Below are positions 37,283 through 47,927 of a stretch of DNA of 64,000 bases, one piece after another (positions within the stretch are counted from its first letter, which is position 1; the number at the start of each line of letters is the position of its first letter). The translations under genes and the position numbers were made by a program. The notes under the pieces were generated by a model. That model searched no databases and was not told where the DNA came from. It was given only the letters and a program-made list of their open reading frames with translations. The stretch comes from Methanobacteriaceae archaeon (GTDB lineage Archaea; Methanobacteriota; Methanobacteria; Methanobacteriales; Methanobacteriaceae): positions 1 through 64,000 of the forward strand of contig JACBOA010000005.1 of the NCBI GenBank assembly GCA_013403005.1. Direction: 5' to 3'.

Positions 37283-38425
37283 ATGAATCAGATGAAGATT
37301 GGTGTGGTGGTACATGGACCTGAAATCGTGGATTCAGGTTATGCCAAAAAAATTATGGATTTATTAGAGGACTATGGGACGGTTCATGCTCGCTTAGGTG
37401 GTACTATGGGCAGAACTGCGGTAATTGATGCACACCTGGAAGATAGAATTGATATCAGTAAAAAATTATTTCCCAGCCAATCAGTTGACATATTTAATCA
37501 GGAAAAATGTGATGTTATCTTTCTCATAAACTATGGCAAATCCAGTGTAACTGGTCATGCCTTCGGATTCAAAGTATATGCAAATTCCCAGGGTAAGCCG
37601 CCTCTCATACAAATGGAAAGGCCAGGAGAAAATGACGGGACAGTCATTGCCTGGAGGCAGGACCTTCAAGAACTGGCAAAAGATATTTCAAAAAAGCTGG
37701 GCCTAAAACTAATTTCTCCACAAAACATCAGGAAAAAATTATTTAAAGAAGATCCCTGCCAGGAATTCATCACTGAAGGAACTGAAGGGAATAACAACAG
37801 AATATGTAGAAATATTGCAGGAGTATCCCCACATGAGAATATCTTTGTCAACGGGATAGTAATCGGAAAATCCACATCTTCAGAAGTGGCAATAATAGCT
37901 GAAAATGGTATAATAACCCAACTTATAGGGGGGAAGATCAAGAAACATGGAGTTGAGAAGCTGGGGGTTGTGGAGCTTGATAAAGCCATAATAAAAACAG
38001 GACTCCTACGTAAATCGAAAGTTACACCTCGTATAATAAATTCTATTAAAAATAACCATAAATTCAATATTTCTTTTCTTAACCATGCTGCAGAAGACAT
38101 TTACAAGTTGAAAAATGCAGATATGGTAGTTACTGTGGGTGATGACACCACTCTAGTCGCTGCGGATATTCTATACCGTTTCAAAGTTCCTATAATCGGT
38201 ATTACTGATGGAGATTTAGATAAAGTAGTTGAGGAAGGTTTTAAAGCCGAAGGATCGCTGATAGTTGAACTTGAAAGCGGTTTAGATGATTTAGCAGGTG
38301 CTAAGATTTTTTCTGAACTCTTTAACAATCAAGAGACCATAGAAATAGAAAATATAGAAAATTTTAAAAGTAAACTCTTACAGATAGTTAGTAGTATAAC
38401 TAGTAATTACCAGGTCAAAGAATAA
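37283..38425 (+). CDS. DUF2117 family protein with NAD-kinase-like second half
   Basis: A 380-residue archaeal protein of the DUF2117 type. The N-terminal 130 residues start KIGVVVHGPEIVDSG and contain LGGTMGRTAVIDAHLE, a pattern restricted to methanogens as far as I know. The second half has MVVTVGDDTTLVAADILYRF followed by VPIIGITDGDLD, which resembles the GGDGT nucleotide-binding loop and the next strand of the NAD/diacylglycerol kinase fold, with the canonical GGDGT changed to GDDTT. ATG at 37283 follows aaggtg. It precedes the mmp operon by 254 bp on the same strand. Biochemical function is unknown. Confidence 0.75.
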   Translation: MNQMKIGVVVHGPEIVDSGYAKKIMDLLEDYGTVHARLGGTMGRTAVIDAHLEDRIDISKKLFPSQSVDIFNQEKCDVIFLINYGKSSVTGHAFGFKVYANSQGKPPLIQMERPGENDGTVIAWRQDLQELAKDISKKLGLKLISPQNIRKKLFKEDPCQEFITEGTEGNNNRICRNIAGVSPHENIFVNGIVIGKSTSSEVAIIAENGIITQLIGGKIKKHGVEKLGVVELDKAIIKTGLLRKSKVTPRIINSIKNNHKFNISFLNHAAEDIYKLKNADMVVTVGDDTTLVAADILYRFKVPIIGITDGDLDKVVEEGFKAEGSLIVELESGLDDLAGAKIFSELFNNQETIEIENIENFKSKLLQIVSSITSNYQVKE

Positions 38426-38679
38426 GGTTAAAGAATAAGTTTTTGCTGGAGTGAAATGAAGGGAGTGAATCATTAGAGATTCAAACTTAAAGGAATTAAA
38501 TGAATTTACTTGAATAATGGAAATATTATCAAGAAACAGTTATTCAGAATTGAGTTCTATTTCAAATTATTCCTAAATTCTAATAATAAAATTCTAGATA
38601 ATATATTCCCTTCCCCTTAATCCACAAATCAATAATAGGGATATTATAACAGAATATTAAACTATAAAGAGGTGCACCC

Positions 38680-39672
38680 TTGGATTTAAAGCCACTGGTT
38701 GATTCTATAAGAAATTTTGAGGGGATTACTCGTAAAAATCTTATTAATGATGTAACTAATCTTCTGGAGGAGACCTATAACATATCTGGAAGAACTATCC
38801 TGGGTTTTGGTGATGATGCATCAGCCCTAGAAATAGGTAACGGACAGGTGGTACTTTTAGCTGCCGATGGAATGTGGGGAAAGCTCATGGAAGCAGATCC
38901 CTGGTGGGCAGGCTACTGTTCTGTTCTGGTTAATGTAAATGACATCGCGGCCATGGGGGGAATACCCCTGGCAATGACCAATGTTTTAGCCACTCAAGAT
39001 AAAGACATCTGCAGGCAGATAATTGACGGAATCAATGAGGGGGTGAAAAAATTTGGCGTGCCCATGGTGGGAGGTCATGTTCACCCTGATGCACCCTACA
39101 ACTCTCTGGATGTTTCAATAACCGGCATCATGGATCGTGATGACCTCATAACCAGCTGTAACGCCCAACCTGGTGAAAAGGTTCTAGTGGCTGTGGATCT
39201 GGATGGAAAAATACACCCTAAATTCAAACTCAACTGGGACACCACCACCATGAAAAGCCCAGAACTGGTACAATCACAGATCAAGACCATGAACCAGCTG
39301 GCACGAAAGCACCTGGTGAGTTCAGGGAAAGACATCAGCAACCCTGGAACTCTGGGAACTCTGGGAATGTTACTGGAAACATCCAATGTGGGTGCAACAG
39401 TGGAGTTAGAATTAATACCCCGAAACCCTGATGTTAACTGGGAGGATTGGCTTAAACTATACCCTGGAGCAGGATTCATCCTCACTGCAAAGGAGGAAAA
39501 TGTGGAAAGCATCATTGAAATCCTGGAAAAAGTAAACATAACCACAAAAGTGGTGGGCAGTATTATACCAGAAAAAAAACTATACCTAATATCAGGCAGT
39601 GAAAAAGAACTCGTTTTTGATTTTGAAAAAGATAAAATCACTGGAATACATGATGAAAACCCAGGAGGGTAA
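38680..39672 (+). CDS. methanogenesis marker protein 2 (AIR synthase-related)
   Basis: A 330-residue member of the PurM/AIR synthase/ThiL/HypE/SelD fold, methanogenesis marker 2. The N-terminal domain has the Asp-rich GFGDDASALEIG near residue 44 and AADGMWGK, the usual ATP/Mg region. MGGIPLAMTNVLAT and VGGHVHPDAPYNSL follow. PurM-fold enzymes use ATP to activate a substrate; the substrate here is unknown. It starts at TTG 38680 under agaggt. Its last codons carry the ribosome binding site of mmp3, whose start is 4 bp beyond the stop, so it opens the mmp operon. Confidence 0.88.
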   Translation: MDLKPLVDSIRNFEGITRKNLINDVTNLLEETYNISGRTILGFGDDASALEIGNGQVVLLAADGMWGKLMEADPWWAGYCSVLVNVNDIAAMGGIPLAMTNVLATQDKDICRQIIDGINEGVKKFGVPMVGGHVHPDAPYNSLDVSITGIMDRDDLITSCNAQPGEKVLVAVDLDGKIHPKFKLNWDTTTMKSPELVQSQIKTMNQLARKHLVSSGKDISNPGTLGTLGMLLETSNVGATVELELIPRNPDVNWEDWLKLYPGAGFILTAKEENVESIIEILEKVNITTKVVGSIIPEKKLYLISGSEKELVFDFEKDKITGIHDENPGG

Positions 39673-39675
39673 TTA

Positions 39676-41191
39676 ATGCGGGTGAAAGTCAATGAAGAAG
39701 AAGTAGATCTCGCTGAAGGATCAACCATAAAGGATGCCATCGAGAAAGTGAAAGCACCTTACATATCAGGGTGCGTCCTGGGTCTGATCAAGGGCACAGA
39801 AGAAGTTGAAAGGCATGTAAACAAGTACAAGCTCAAAACCAACCAGGGAAGTATCATCATTGAAATACTGGATAATGCCCCGAAAAATCTGGTTGCAATC
39901 TGGAAAGATCGCTACAAAGAATTTTCCAAAATGGGAGTACGCTGGACCACCTCCCAGGAAGTGGCAGTAGGCCCTATAAAAACAGATCTTACCCCCAGCA
40001 GAGATAAATACAAATACCATAGATGGGATGTTCTTTTCAGCCTATCAGGATTCACTTCAGAAGCAACCCATCTCATATTATCTCTTGGAGAACATGAAGC
40101 CACTTACGGAGCTCCAGAAGAAAACAGGGGAGTGTTTGCTCGTATAATTGGGGGGAAAAGAACAGTCCTGAAACTCACTGATGATGATGAAATATTGGAA
40201 GTTAAACCTGTACTGGAAAGGGAGAATATTATAAAAAGCTCTGCAATCACTAATCTGGAAACTCTCCTTGAAGAAGGAAACCAGGTATTTACCTATGTGG
40301 AAGTAAAACCCAATCCGGACTCTCCACAATCAGTGGAGCACTTCTACGCACTCCAGGAATCAGGTAAAATCAGGGTGGACTATGATTCTAACTCCTTTGT
40401 TGGTTTTTATGCATTACAAGGACTGGAAAAAAAAGCTGAAAAAATAGACCAAAGAAAACGAGGAACTATAACTCTACGAAATAAGGGAAAAGGCGTTGGT
40501 CGTGTTTACATTTACAGGGAAGACCGGGTTTCCACTCCTTCTCACACTGTACTGGGTAAAGTGGAGAAAGGAATGCAATTACTGGATATGGTCCGTTACA
40601 GTGATGAGGTAACCTTCCGAACAATTCCAGGTAGGATAATGACTCTTTCCATGACACAAAAAGAGGCAGAAGAATTTTTAATAGATAAAGGTGTTAAACA
40701 GGTTCGTGAAGGTCTCAAAGATGATGATGCAGTGGTTGTAAGACAGGAACCCCATTTTACCATGGATATAATAGCCCAGGGTGAAGTTAAAACATTTGCA
40801 ATTCCCGAAGAAGACTTGGTTCGCTTGGAATTGGATAACCAGGCACCACGTTCTACTTGGTACTTCCAGAAAATTACCGGACTGCTTGATTCACCAGTCG
40901 GATCTCTGGATGTGCATTTCGCCTTCCCAGGGATGAAATTAATGATGTTTAAAGATGTTCCTAAGGAATCTAAAGGATTAATACCAGAAAACACTCCTAA
41001 GGATGTGGTTAAAGCAGGACAGATAGGGGTTACCAACATGTCCCGCCGCCATATTGGGATGGTGGGGGTTCGCTTTGAGGATCATAATGAATTCGGACCC
41101 ACTGGAGAACCATTCCAGGGAACCAACATCATCGGAAGAGTGATAAGAGGACTGGAAAACTTGGAAAAATATAAAGAGGGGGATACCATTT

Positions 41192-41208
<17 letters not shown>
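39676..41208 (+). CDS. methanogenesis marker protein 3
   Basis: A 510-residue methanogenesis marker 3 (UPF0288). It begins with an ubiquitin/ThiS-like domain (VKVNEEEVDLAEGSTIKDAI), then a peptidyl-prolyl-isomerase-like beta domain (residues about 75-180), then conserved blocks with RGTITLRN and GVGRVYIYREDR. From memory of structural work on the MCR activation complex, marker 3 is one of its subunits together with McrC and markers 7 and 17. ATG at 39676 follows aggaggg, inside the end of mmp2. The stop overlaps the next start by 17 bp. Cytoplasmic; no membrane segment. Confidence 0.9.
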
Positions 41209-42108
<900 letters not shown>

Positions 42109-42110
42109 TA

Positions 42111-42608
42111 ATGAAAATAGCAGTTTTTCCTCCAAACTCCCTGATACTGGCAGACATGGTGGAAAGGAGAGGTCATGAACCACTGGTTATCCAAAAAGAA
42201 ATCCGTAAGAAGGTTACAGATCCGGAAATAGATTCTCCACCATTTAACATCACCGAAGAAGAGCCAATAAAGGGTCTTAAATATGCTGCTATTGAAGTTC
42301 CTTCTGGTGTGAGGGGTAGGATGGCCATATTTGGACCAATTATAGATGAAGCCGATGCAGCTATAATAATGGAAGATGCACCTTACGGATTTGGGTGCAT
42401 AGGCTGTGCACGTACCAACGAACTTTCCATGTACTTTTTAAGAAAAAGAGGCATACCCGTACTGGAAATCCACTATCCAGAAACCAGGGAAGAAACAATG
42501 GAAGTGGTTAACAAGATCAACACCTTCCTGGAAGAATTGGAAAATTCAGATGAAACAGAAGAGTACGAAGAGTCTCTAAAAGTAAAAACTGAGGAGCAAG
42601 GGGAGTAA
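42111..42608 (+). CDS. methanogenesis marker protein 5
   Basis: A 165-residue marker 5 protein. Landmarks: KIAVFPPNSLILADMVERRGH at the N-terminus, IFGPIIDEADAAIIMEDAPYG in the middle, and a CxxC in FGCIGCARTNE near residue 103, followed by VLEIHYPETREE. The CxxC could ligate iron-sulfur or zinc. The last 25 residues are Glu-rich. ATG at 42111 follows taggagtgg. Encoded between DUF2111 and marker 15 with gaps of 2 and 5 bp. Specific role unknown. Confidence 0.87.
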   Translation: MKIAVFPPNSLILADMVERRGHEPLVIQKEIRKKVTDPEIDSPPFNITEEEPIKGLKYAAIEVPSGVRGRMAIFGPIIDEADAAIIMEDAPYGFGCIGCARTNELSMYFLRKRGIPVLEIHYPETREETMEVVNKINTFLEELENSDETEEYEESLKVKTEEQGE

Positions 42609-42613
42609 TAGTA

Positions 42614-43867
42614 ATGGTTAAAATAGCGCAGATTTCGTGCGGAACCGAGTACAGTGGTGTGCAGAAAGAGATAGAAAAAGCAGCAGCCACCTTTGGAGCA
42701 GAAATAATAATCCCTGAAGCAGACCTGGATTACATTGATGAAGCATATAACAAATTCGGTTTCAACGCAGCCAGCAGTAGCATACGCTTAATGATAGCCA
42801 GGGCAATGTCTCTGGTGGAAGGAAAATCAGATGCAGATGCTGTTTTCATCGCCACCTGTTTTCGGTGTGCTGAAGGGGCGCTGGTAAGAAATGAGGTAAG
42901 GCGTTTCATACAACAGAACACTAACCTTCCTGTGGTTACTTATTCCTTCACTGAACGAACTAAGGCTGATGAACTTTTCATCAGGATGGAAGCACTTTCT
43001 ACCATTGTAGCACGGAAAAGTTTACTGGCCAGGGAAAAACAGGAAGGTCTTACTCTGGGCATTGATTCCGGTTCCACCACTACTAAAGTGGTTTTAATGG
43101 AAAATGATAAGATTATAGGAACTGGTTGGTTGCCAACTACTGATGTTATAGCTACTGCACAGGAAGGAATGAACCAGGCCTTTGAGGGCACAGGATACAA
43201 ATTCGATGATGTGGAGGGGGTAGGAGTAACTGGATATGGTAGGCTAACCATTGGAAAACACTTGGACGCTGCTCTTATTCAAGAAGAACTCTCTGTAAAC
43301 TCTAAAGGTGCAGTATATCTCGCTGGACACCAGAGAGGAGAAGCCACAGTCCTGGATATAGGGGGTATGGATAACAAGGTCATCACGGTTAATGATGGAA
43401 TCCCTGACAACTTCACCATGGGGGGAATATGTGCCGGAGCATCGGGAAGATTCCTGGAAATCACCGCTCGAAGATTAGGTGTTGATATCAGCGAATTAGG
43501 TCCCTTGGCTCTTAAGGGAAACTTTAAAAAAGCCTTACTCAACAGTTATTGTATTGTATTTGGAATTCAGGATCTGGTCACATCGTTAGCTGCAGGAGGC
43601 ACTAAACAAGATGTAGCGGCAGCCGCATGTTACTCTGTAGCTGAACAGGTTTACGAACAGCAATTACAGGAAATAGACGTACGAGAACCTCTAATTCAGG
43701 TCGGAGGGACTAGTCTTATAGGTGGATTGGTGGAAGCCGTAAGCACAGTACTGGGTGGTATGGATGTCATTGTACCTGAACACTCTCAACACATTGGAGC
43801 TGTAGGAGCTGCTTTACTGGTATCTGGACTGGGAGATAAGAAAGAATTCGGAGCTAAAAAATTATAG
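42614..43867 (+). CDS. methanogenesis marker protein 15 (BcrA/BadF-type ATPase)
   Basis: A 417-residue protein. The first 140 residues are specific to marker 15 (VKIAQISCGTEYSGVQ; FIATCFRCAEGALV). The rest is an ASKHA-fold ATPase like the activators of 2-hydroxyacyl-CoA dehydratase and benzoyl-CoA reductase: TLGIDSGSTTTKVVLME near residue 148, ATVLDIGGMDNKVI, and the cluster region GGICAGASGRFLEI. In BcrA/HgdC-type activators the Cys in this region binds a shared 4Fe-4S cluster in a homodimer; one such Cys is present here (GICAGAS). This fits an ATP-driven electron donor. ATG at 42614 follows aggggag. Confidence 0.9.
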   Translation: MVKIAQISCGTEYSGVQKEIEKAAATFGAEIIIPEADLDYIDEAYNKFGFNAASSSIRLMIARAMSLVEGKSDADAVFIATCFRCAEGALVRNEVRRFIQQNTNLPVVTYSFTERTKADELFIRMEALSTIVARKSLLAREKQEGLTLGIDSGSTTTKVVLMENDKIIGTGWLPTTDVIATAQEGMNQAFEGTGYKFDDVEGVGVTGYGRLTIGKHLDAALIQEELSVNSKGAVYLAGHQRGEATVLDIGGMDNKVITVNDGIPDNFTMGGICAGASGRFLEITARRLGVDISELGPLALKGNFKKALLNSYCIVFGIQDLVTSLAAGGTKQDVAAAACYSVAEQVYEQQLQEIDVREPLIQVGGTSLIGGLVEAVSTVLGGMDVIVPEHSQHIGAVGAALLVSGLGDKKEFGAKKL

Positions 43868-43876
43868 GGGATATAA

Positions 43877-44431
43877 ATGCAAGTAGAATGCTACGATGAA
43901 AGCGGACAAGAAGTCTACGACATGATTGTCAGGCACATACTCCAGGAAGTACAGATTGTCAGGTCTGTCAAAGATGTTCGAGTATACGTTGATCCCCGCG
44001 AGCCAGTGTTTATAATCGCTGTGCAGTACCTCAAAACTTCACCACCAGTGGTTATTGAGGATTTCACTGAATACGAATACGAACCCGAGGCAAATGAGGC
44101 ATTCATAAGGATCAAAGATGAAAAATACCTCCCCGAACTTCTTAAAAAGCTCTGGGAACTTGAAGGGAGGAATAAGGTACATCAGCCCAGCCGTTTTGAG
44201 GTTATAATCGACGACCCTCAGGTTAAATTAGAGGGACTGGTGGTACATGACCCTGAAGAAGATCTTAAAAAGAAGGTTTACGATGCACTGTTTAGAATCA
44301 TACCCGAAGGGTTTCGGGTTATAGATCATTACTCTGAAGGGAACATTATAGCATTAACCTGTTCTGATGAATACATCAAAGAAGAATACCTGGAAAAAAC
44401 CAGAGAAATTGTTGAAGATATGAAAAAATAG
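43877..44431 (+). CDS. methanogenesis marker protein 17
   Basis: A 184-residue marker 17 protein. It begins QVECYDESGQEVYDMIVRHI and contains VRVYVDPREPVFIIAVQY and VDPEEDLKKK-like charged segments; the fold appears alpha/beta with no cysteine cluster. By memory of structural work it is a component of the MCR activation complex. ATG at 43877 follows aggggatat, 9 bp after mmp15. It is the last tightly packed gene; nifB starts 158 bp downstream on the same strand. Confidence 0.88.
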   Translation: MQVECYDESGQEVYDMIVRHILQEVQIVRSVKDVRVYVDPREPVFIIAVQYLKTSPPVVIEDFTEYEYEPEANEAFIRIKDEKYLPELLKKLWELEGRNKVHQPSRFEVIIDDPQVKLEGLVVHDPEEDLKKKVYDALFRIIPEGFRVIDHYSEGNIIALTCSDEYIKEEYLEKTREIVEDMKK

Positions 44432-44589
44432 GAAGTTCCAATCACAATCACCATACTAATCAAGCTATATGTGAATAAATAATTCCTATCATATAAGTCC
44501 TATCATTAAATAAAGTCAAGTGATGATTACATTATTCAGTATACGATTATATTATTCAAATAAAATCATATCTAGATGGAGGAATCTGA

Positions 44590-45441
44590 GTGAATGAATC
44601 TAAATTTGCCCATATAACCAGGGCTCATCCATGTTTCAATGAAAAAATGCATGATAAGGTGGGAAGAGTTCATCTGCCCATAGCACCCCGCTGTAACATT
44701 CAGTGCAACTTCTGCACCCGTGAAATAAACAAATGTGAACAGCGCCCTGGAGTCTCATCCAGAGTAATGACAGTGGAAGAAGCAGTCACCCATGTGGCCA
44801 AGGTCATAAAAGAAATGCCCATAAGTGTGGTGGGAGTAGCAGGACCTGGAGATGCCCTGGCCAACCCAGAAACACTGGAATTTTTCAAAATAATTGACAA
44901 AAAATTCCCAGACCTCATTAAATGTATGAGTACCAATGGACTGTTACTGGCAGATATGGCTGAAGAAGTGGCCGCCGCCAATGTAAGCACCATCACCGTG
45001 ACCGTGAATGCCATTGACCCGGAAATAGGTAAAAAAATATACTCCAGAGCCGTCTATAAAGGTAAAGTCTACGAGGGTGAGGAAGCCTTTAAAATAATCT
45101 CCGAGAAACAGCTGGAAGGAATTGAAAAAGTTGCCAAGCTGGGAGTGGTGGTAAAAGTCAACAGCGTACTCATACCTGGCCTTAATGACAAGCATATTGA
45201 AGACATAGCCCGGGAAGTGAAAAAACGCGGTGCTAATCTTATGAACGTCATACCACTTATACCCCTCTATAAAATGAAAGACTACCCACGACCCGGTTGT
45301 GAGGAACTTTCCAATGTAAGAGACACCGTTGAAGAGATATTACCCGTCTTCCGGGCCTGTACCCAGTGCCGGGCAGATGCCTACGGAGTCCCAGGAAAAG
45401 AGGACAAGCACCTGGATATGACTCCAGCCAGCCACTATTAA
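44590..45441 (+). CDS. nifB: compact NifB-type radical SAM protein
   Basis: A 283-residue radical SAM enzyme of the NifB type, which fuses two 4Fe-4S clusters and inserts carbide to make the 8Fe-9S-C precursor. The order of motifs is diagnostic: AHPCFNEKMHDKVGRVHLPIAPRC, of which the Cys and His bind accessory clusters; the radical SAM CNIQCNFC near residue 37; RPGVSSRVMTVEEA; VVGVAGPGDALANP; and at the C-terminus CTQCRADAYG for the second accessory site. It lacks the NifX-like domain, as is usual in archaea. It starts at GTG 44590 with ggagga 6 nt upstream. It follows the mmp operon; no nifHDK, nifEN or vnf genes are visible. Confidence 0.93.
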   Translation: MNESKFAHITRAHPCFNEKMHDKVGRVHLPIAPRCNIQCNFCTREINKCEQRPGVSSRVMTVEEAVTHVAKVIKEMPISVVGVAGPGDALANPETLEFFKIIDKKFPDLIKCMSTNGLLLADMAEEVAAANVSTITVTVNAIDPEIGKKIYSRAVYKGKVYEGEEAFKIISEKQLEGIEKVAKLGVVVKVNSVLIPGLNDKHIEDIAREVKKRGANLMNVIPLIPLYKMKDYPRPGCEELSNVRDTVEEILPVFRACTQCRADAYGVPGKEDKHLDMTPASHY

Positions 45442-45598
45442 GGGGTTAATCTCTCTAATCCCTTATTCAATTTCTTAATGAACTTTTAAAAAACTTTGGA
45501 ACAGGTTAAGAAATAATTGCAGATAGATTTCTAGAATTATTTCAATCTGCAGATTCATTTTTCCTGTTAAAATCTAGTAACAACAGGATGTTAGGACT

Positions 45599-46528
45599 AT
45601 GAAAACCATGTACTGGAAGGATGATCTCCTTTATCTCTTAGACCAGACACTGCTCCCCCATGAAATTGAATATATGGTCTGCGGAACGTATATCGATGTT
45701 ATAAATGCAATCAAAACTATGGTAGTTCGTGGAGCTCCAGCCATAGGTGTGGCAGCAGCTTTTGGAATGGCACTGGCATATCTTGCGGATGTTGATATGG
45801 AAAAAGCAGCCTCAGATATGAAAGATGCACGACCCACAGCAGTGAACCTTTTCTGGGCAGTTGACCGAGTAATAGAATCAGATGATCCTGTCAAAGAAGC
45901 ACTTCTCATCTATGAAGAGGACCGAAAAACCAACCGGCTCATGGGAAAACACGGAGCCACAGTAATAGATGATGGAGATACTATTTTAACCCACTGTAAC
46001 GCTGGTGCACTGGCATGTGTTGATTACGGCACAGCTCTGGGAGTTATAAGGGCAGCCAGTGAAGAAGGTAAAAACATAAATGTGGTGTGTGATGAAACCC
46101 GTCCCGTGCTCCAGGGGGCAAGATTGAGTGTATGGGAAATGCAGCAGGAAAACATTCCAGTGAAATTGATTGTTGATGGTGCTGCGGGACGCCTGATGCA
46201 GGAAGGACAAATAGATAAGGTGGTAATTGGTGCAGATCGTGTGGCTAGAGGAGGAATAGCCAACAAAATCGGATCACTCATGGTGGCACTGGCAGCCAAA
46301 CGTTTCAATGTACCCTTTTATGTGGCTGCACCCAAAAGTACCTTTGATTATGAGAACAGTATTTATGATGTAGAAATTGAGGAAAGAGATCCTATGGAAG
46401 TTTTGAATTTCGCAGGGTGTCAGGCAGCCCCTATGGGAACTGAAGTGAGGAACCCCTCCTTTGATGTTGTGCCCAGTGACCTTATAACGGGTATTATTAC
46501 TGAGGAGGGAATAATCGATCCAATTTAA
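45599..46528 (+). CDS. mtnA: S-methyl-5-thioribose-1-phosphate isomerase
   Basis: A 309-residue member of the aIF2B/MtnA family; MtnA isomerises 5-methylthioribose 1-phosphate to the ribulose form in methionine salvage. Landmarks: VVRGAPAIGVAAAFG near residue 41, ILTHCNAGALACVDYG near 130 with the catalytic Cys, ETRPVLQGARLS near 165, and the catalytic Asp in VIGADRVARGGIANKIG near 215. These fit MtnA better than eIF2B-like ribose-1,5-bisphosphate isomerase, which is the main alternative. ATG at 45599 follows caggatg. Convergent with trm5; the two stops are 8 bp apart. Confidence 0.88.
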   Translation: MKTMYWKDDLLYLLDQTLLPHEIEYMVCGTYIDVINAIKTMVVRGAPAIGVAAAFGMALAYLADVDMEKAASDMKDARPTAVNLFWAVDRVIESDDPVKEALLIYEEDRKTNRLMGKHGATVIDDGDTILTHCNAGALACVDYGTALGVIRAASEEGKNINVVCDETRPVLQGARLSVWEMQQENIPVKLIVDGAAGRLMQEGQIDKVVIGADRVARGGIANKIGSLMVALAAKRFNVPFYVAAPKSTFDYENSIYDVEIEERDPMEVLNFAGCQAAPMGTEVRNPSFDVVPSDLITGIITEEGIIDPI

Positions 46529-46536
46529 TATCCGTT

Positions 46537-47559
46537 TTAATATAACCTCACATCAATAGCCACATGCCATACACCAGGACTCCTGGATTTGACTTTCCTT
46601 TTATCTAAAATCTCCAAAATTCTTGAACAAGCAGCTTCTTCAATTTTTTTTATGGGGTCTTCGAAATCGCGACTGAACTGGTAGTAATGAAGCACCCCTC
46701 CTGGTTTGAGGTGTTTAACTGCAATTGGGAGAAATTCATAGGCGCTGCCTGGCAGGTTCATTATGATTCGATGAGCCTTGAGATTATGCTTTTGGAAAAC
46801 TTCTGCAACGTCTCCTTGAATGGGTTCAATCTTACCTTTAAGTTTATTCAAGCTTATATTCTTTTCAAGATATTTAATGGCATGGGGGTTAATGTCAACG
46901 GCATATATCTGGACTTTATGTCGTCTGGCGATGTTAATGGCAAAGGGCCCCACTCCTGCAAACATGTCAATGATTATCTCGTTATCCTGAACCTGATCTG
47001 CTATTATTTTCCTTTCTGTGGCTAATCTGGGGCTGAAATAAACCTTCTTCACATCCAGCATTAACTGGGAATCATATTCTTTATGTATGGTAATAGATTG
47101 GTCTTCTCCAGCAAGGTGCTCCAGTTCCCTGGTGCGAACAATACCTTTTATTTCGCTCTTTTTACGGTAAACAGATTTCCTTTTAGTGAATTTAAGGGCA
47201 GCTTCACCAATGATGTACTTATCTTCTTCCAGTTCATCTGGAATCTCCAGGATCACCACATCACCAATGATATCAAAAGATTTTTTGAAATCATCCATTT
47301 TCCCAGGAGAGATTTTCCCTTTAAGGTAATCCTCCATGCTACGGGGTCTTTTTTCATATTCTTCAAAATCAGTATCTACAATATAACTACTATTAAGGTT
47401 CAGTTCTTCCAAAACATTATTATCAGGTTTTTGATTAAGGGGGAGATACACATAATCATCTGAACGTCTGATCTTAAATTCATGGTTCAGCAGATTTTTC
47501 TCCTGTAGAACAATCCGTAAGTGGTTGGCTTCTTTTTTGGGAGACTTTAATCCAATCAT
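46537..47559 (-). CDS. trm5: tRNA (guanine-37 N1)-methyltransferase Trm5
   Basis: A 340-residue archaeal Trm5 that methylates N1 of G37 in tRNAs to keep the reading frame. The AdoMet domain begins IIDMFAGVGPFAINIARR near residue 205, followed by IYAVDINPHAIKYLEKN and the catalytic RIIMNLPGSAYEFLP. The N-terminal part (residues 1-110) and the middle GEAALKFTKRKSVYRK form the D1/D2 regions. The start at 47559 is chosen because gagga lies 5 nt upstream, while a TTG 12 bp earlier sits inside that ribosome binding site. It is divergent from dph5. Confidence 0.92.
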   Translation of the reverse strand: MIGLKSPKKEANHLRIVLQEKNLLNHEFKIRRSDDYVYLPLNQKPDNNVLEELNLNSSYIVDTDFEEYEKRPRSMEDYLKGKISPGKMDDFKKSFDIIGDVVILEIPDELEEDKYIIGEAALKFTKRKSVYRKKSEIKGIVRTRELEHLAGEDQSITIHKEYDSQLMLDVKKVYFSPRLATERKIIADQVQDNEIIIDMFAGVGPFAINIARRHKVQIYAVDINPHAIKYLEKNISLNKLKGKIEPIQGDVAEVFQKHNLKAHRIIMNLPGSAYEFLPIAVKHLKPGGVLHYYQFSRDFEDPIKKIEEAACSRILEILDKRKVKSRSPGVWHVAIDVRLY

Positions 47560-47571
47560 GGAATTCCTCAA

Positions 47572-47927
47572 TATTATCTTACCTTGTGAAATTCTTTCAT
47601 CATTGTATCTGGTATATGCACTTCCATATAATCAGATCCATTTTATGATAAGTTTTATTTCATTAATCTAATTTCATTAATTAATGCTGATCTCATGCAG
47701 CATACTACAGCATACTATTTAATCCCCAAAAAATACTCAAATTGGGGTACATGCAATTTTTTTTATCACCTACCTAATACTAGGTTACATTATGATAACC
47801 CATGATAAAAATCTCAAACTAAAATAAACTCTAAAAAATTTTTTATATAACTGAAACTAATGAAACTCTCTAAAATAAAATTTTATAAACTCCCCTTCTC
47901 ATAATATAGATGTTGAAGGTGAAAAAC
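47572..47927. other. divergent spacer between trm5 and dph5
   Basis: About 350 bp, AT-rich. It contains a direct repeat cagcatacta (47698 and 47708 region) and an inverted repeat CCCCAA-12nt-TTGGGG (47724-47747). A TATA-like ttttataaac at 47881-47890 is well placed for dph5, about 40 bp before its ATG. No ORF supported. Confidence 0.55.

Noticed and set aside
39096..39740. 214-codon antisense ORF over mmp2
   Set aside because: Shadow of a well-supported gene; Ser/Arg-rich with no motif.
44590..45441. nifB as sign of a nitrogen-fixation island
   Set aside because: No nifH, D, K, E or N within the window; the neighbours are methanogenesis markers.
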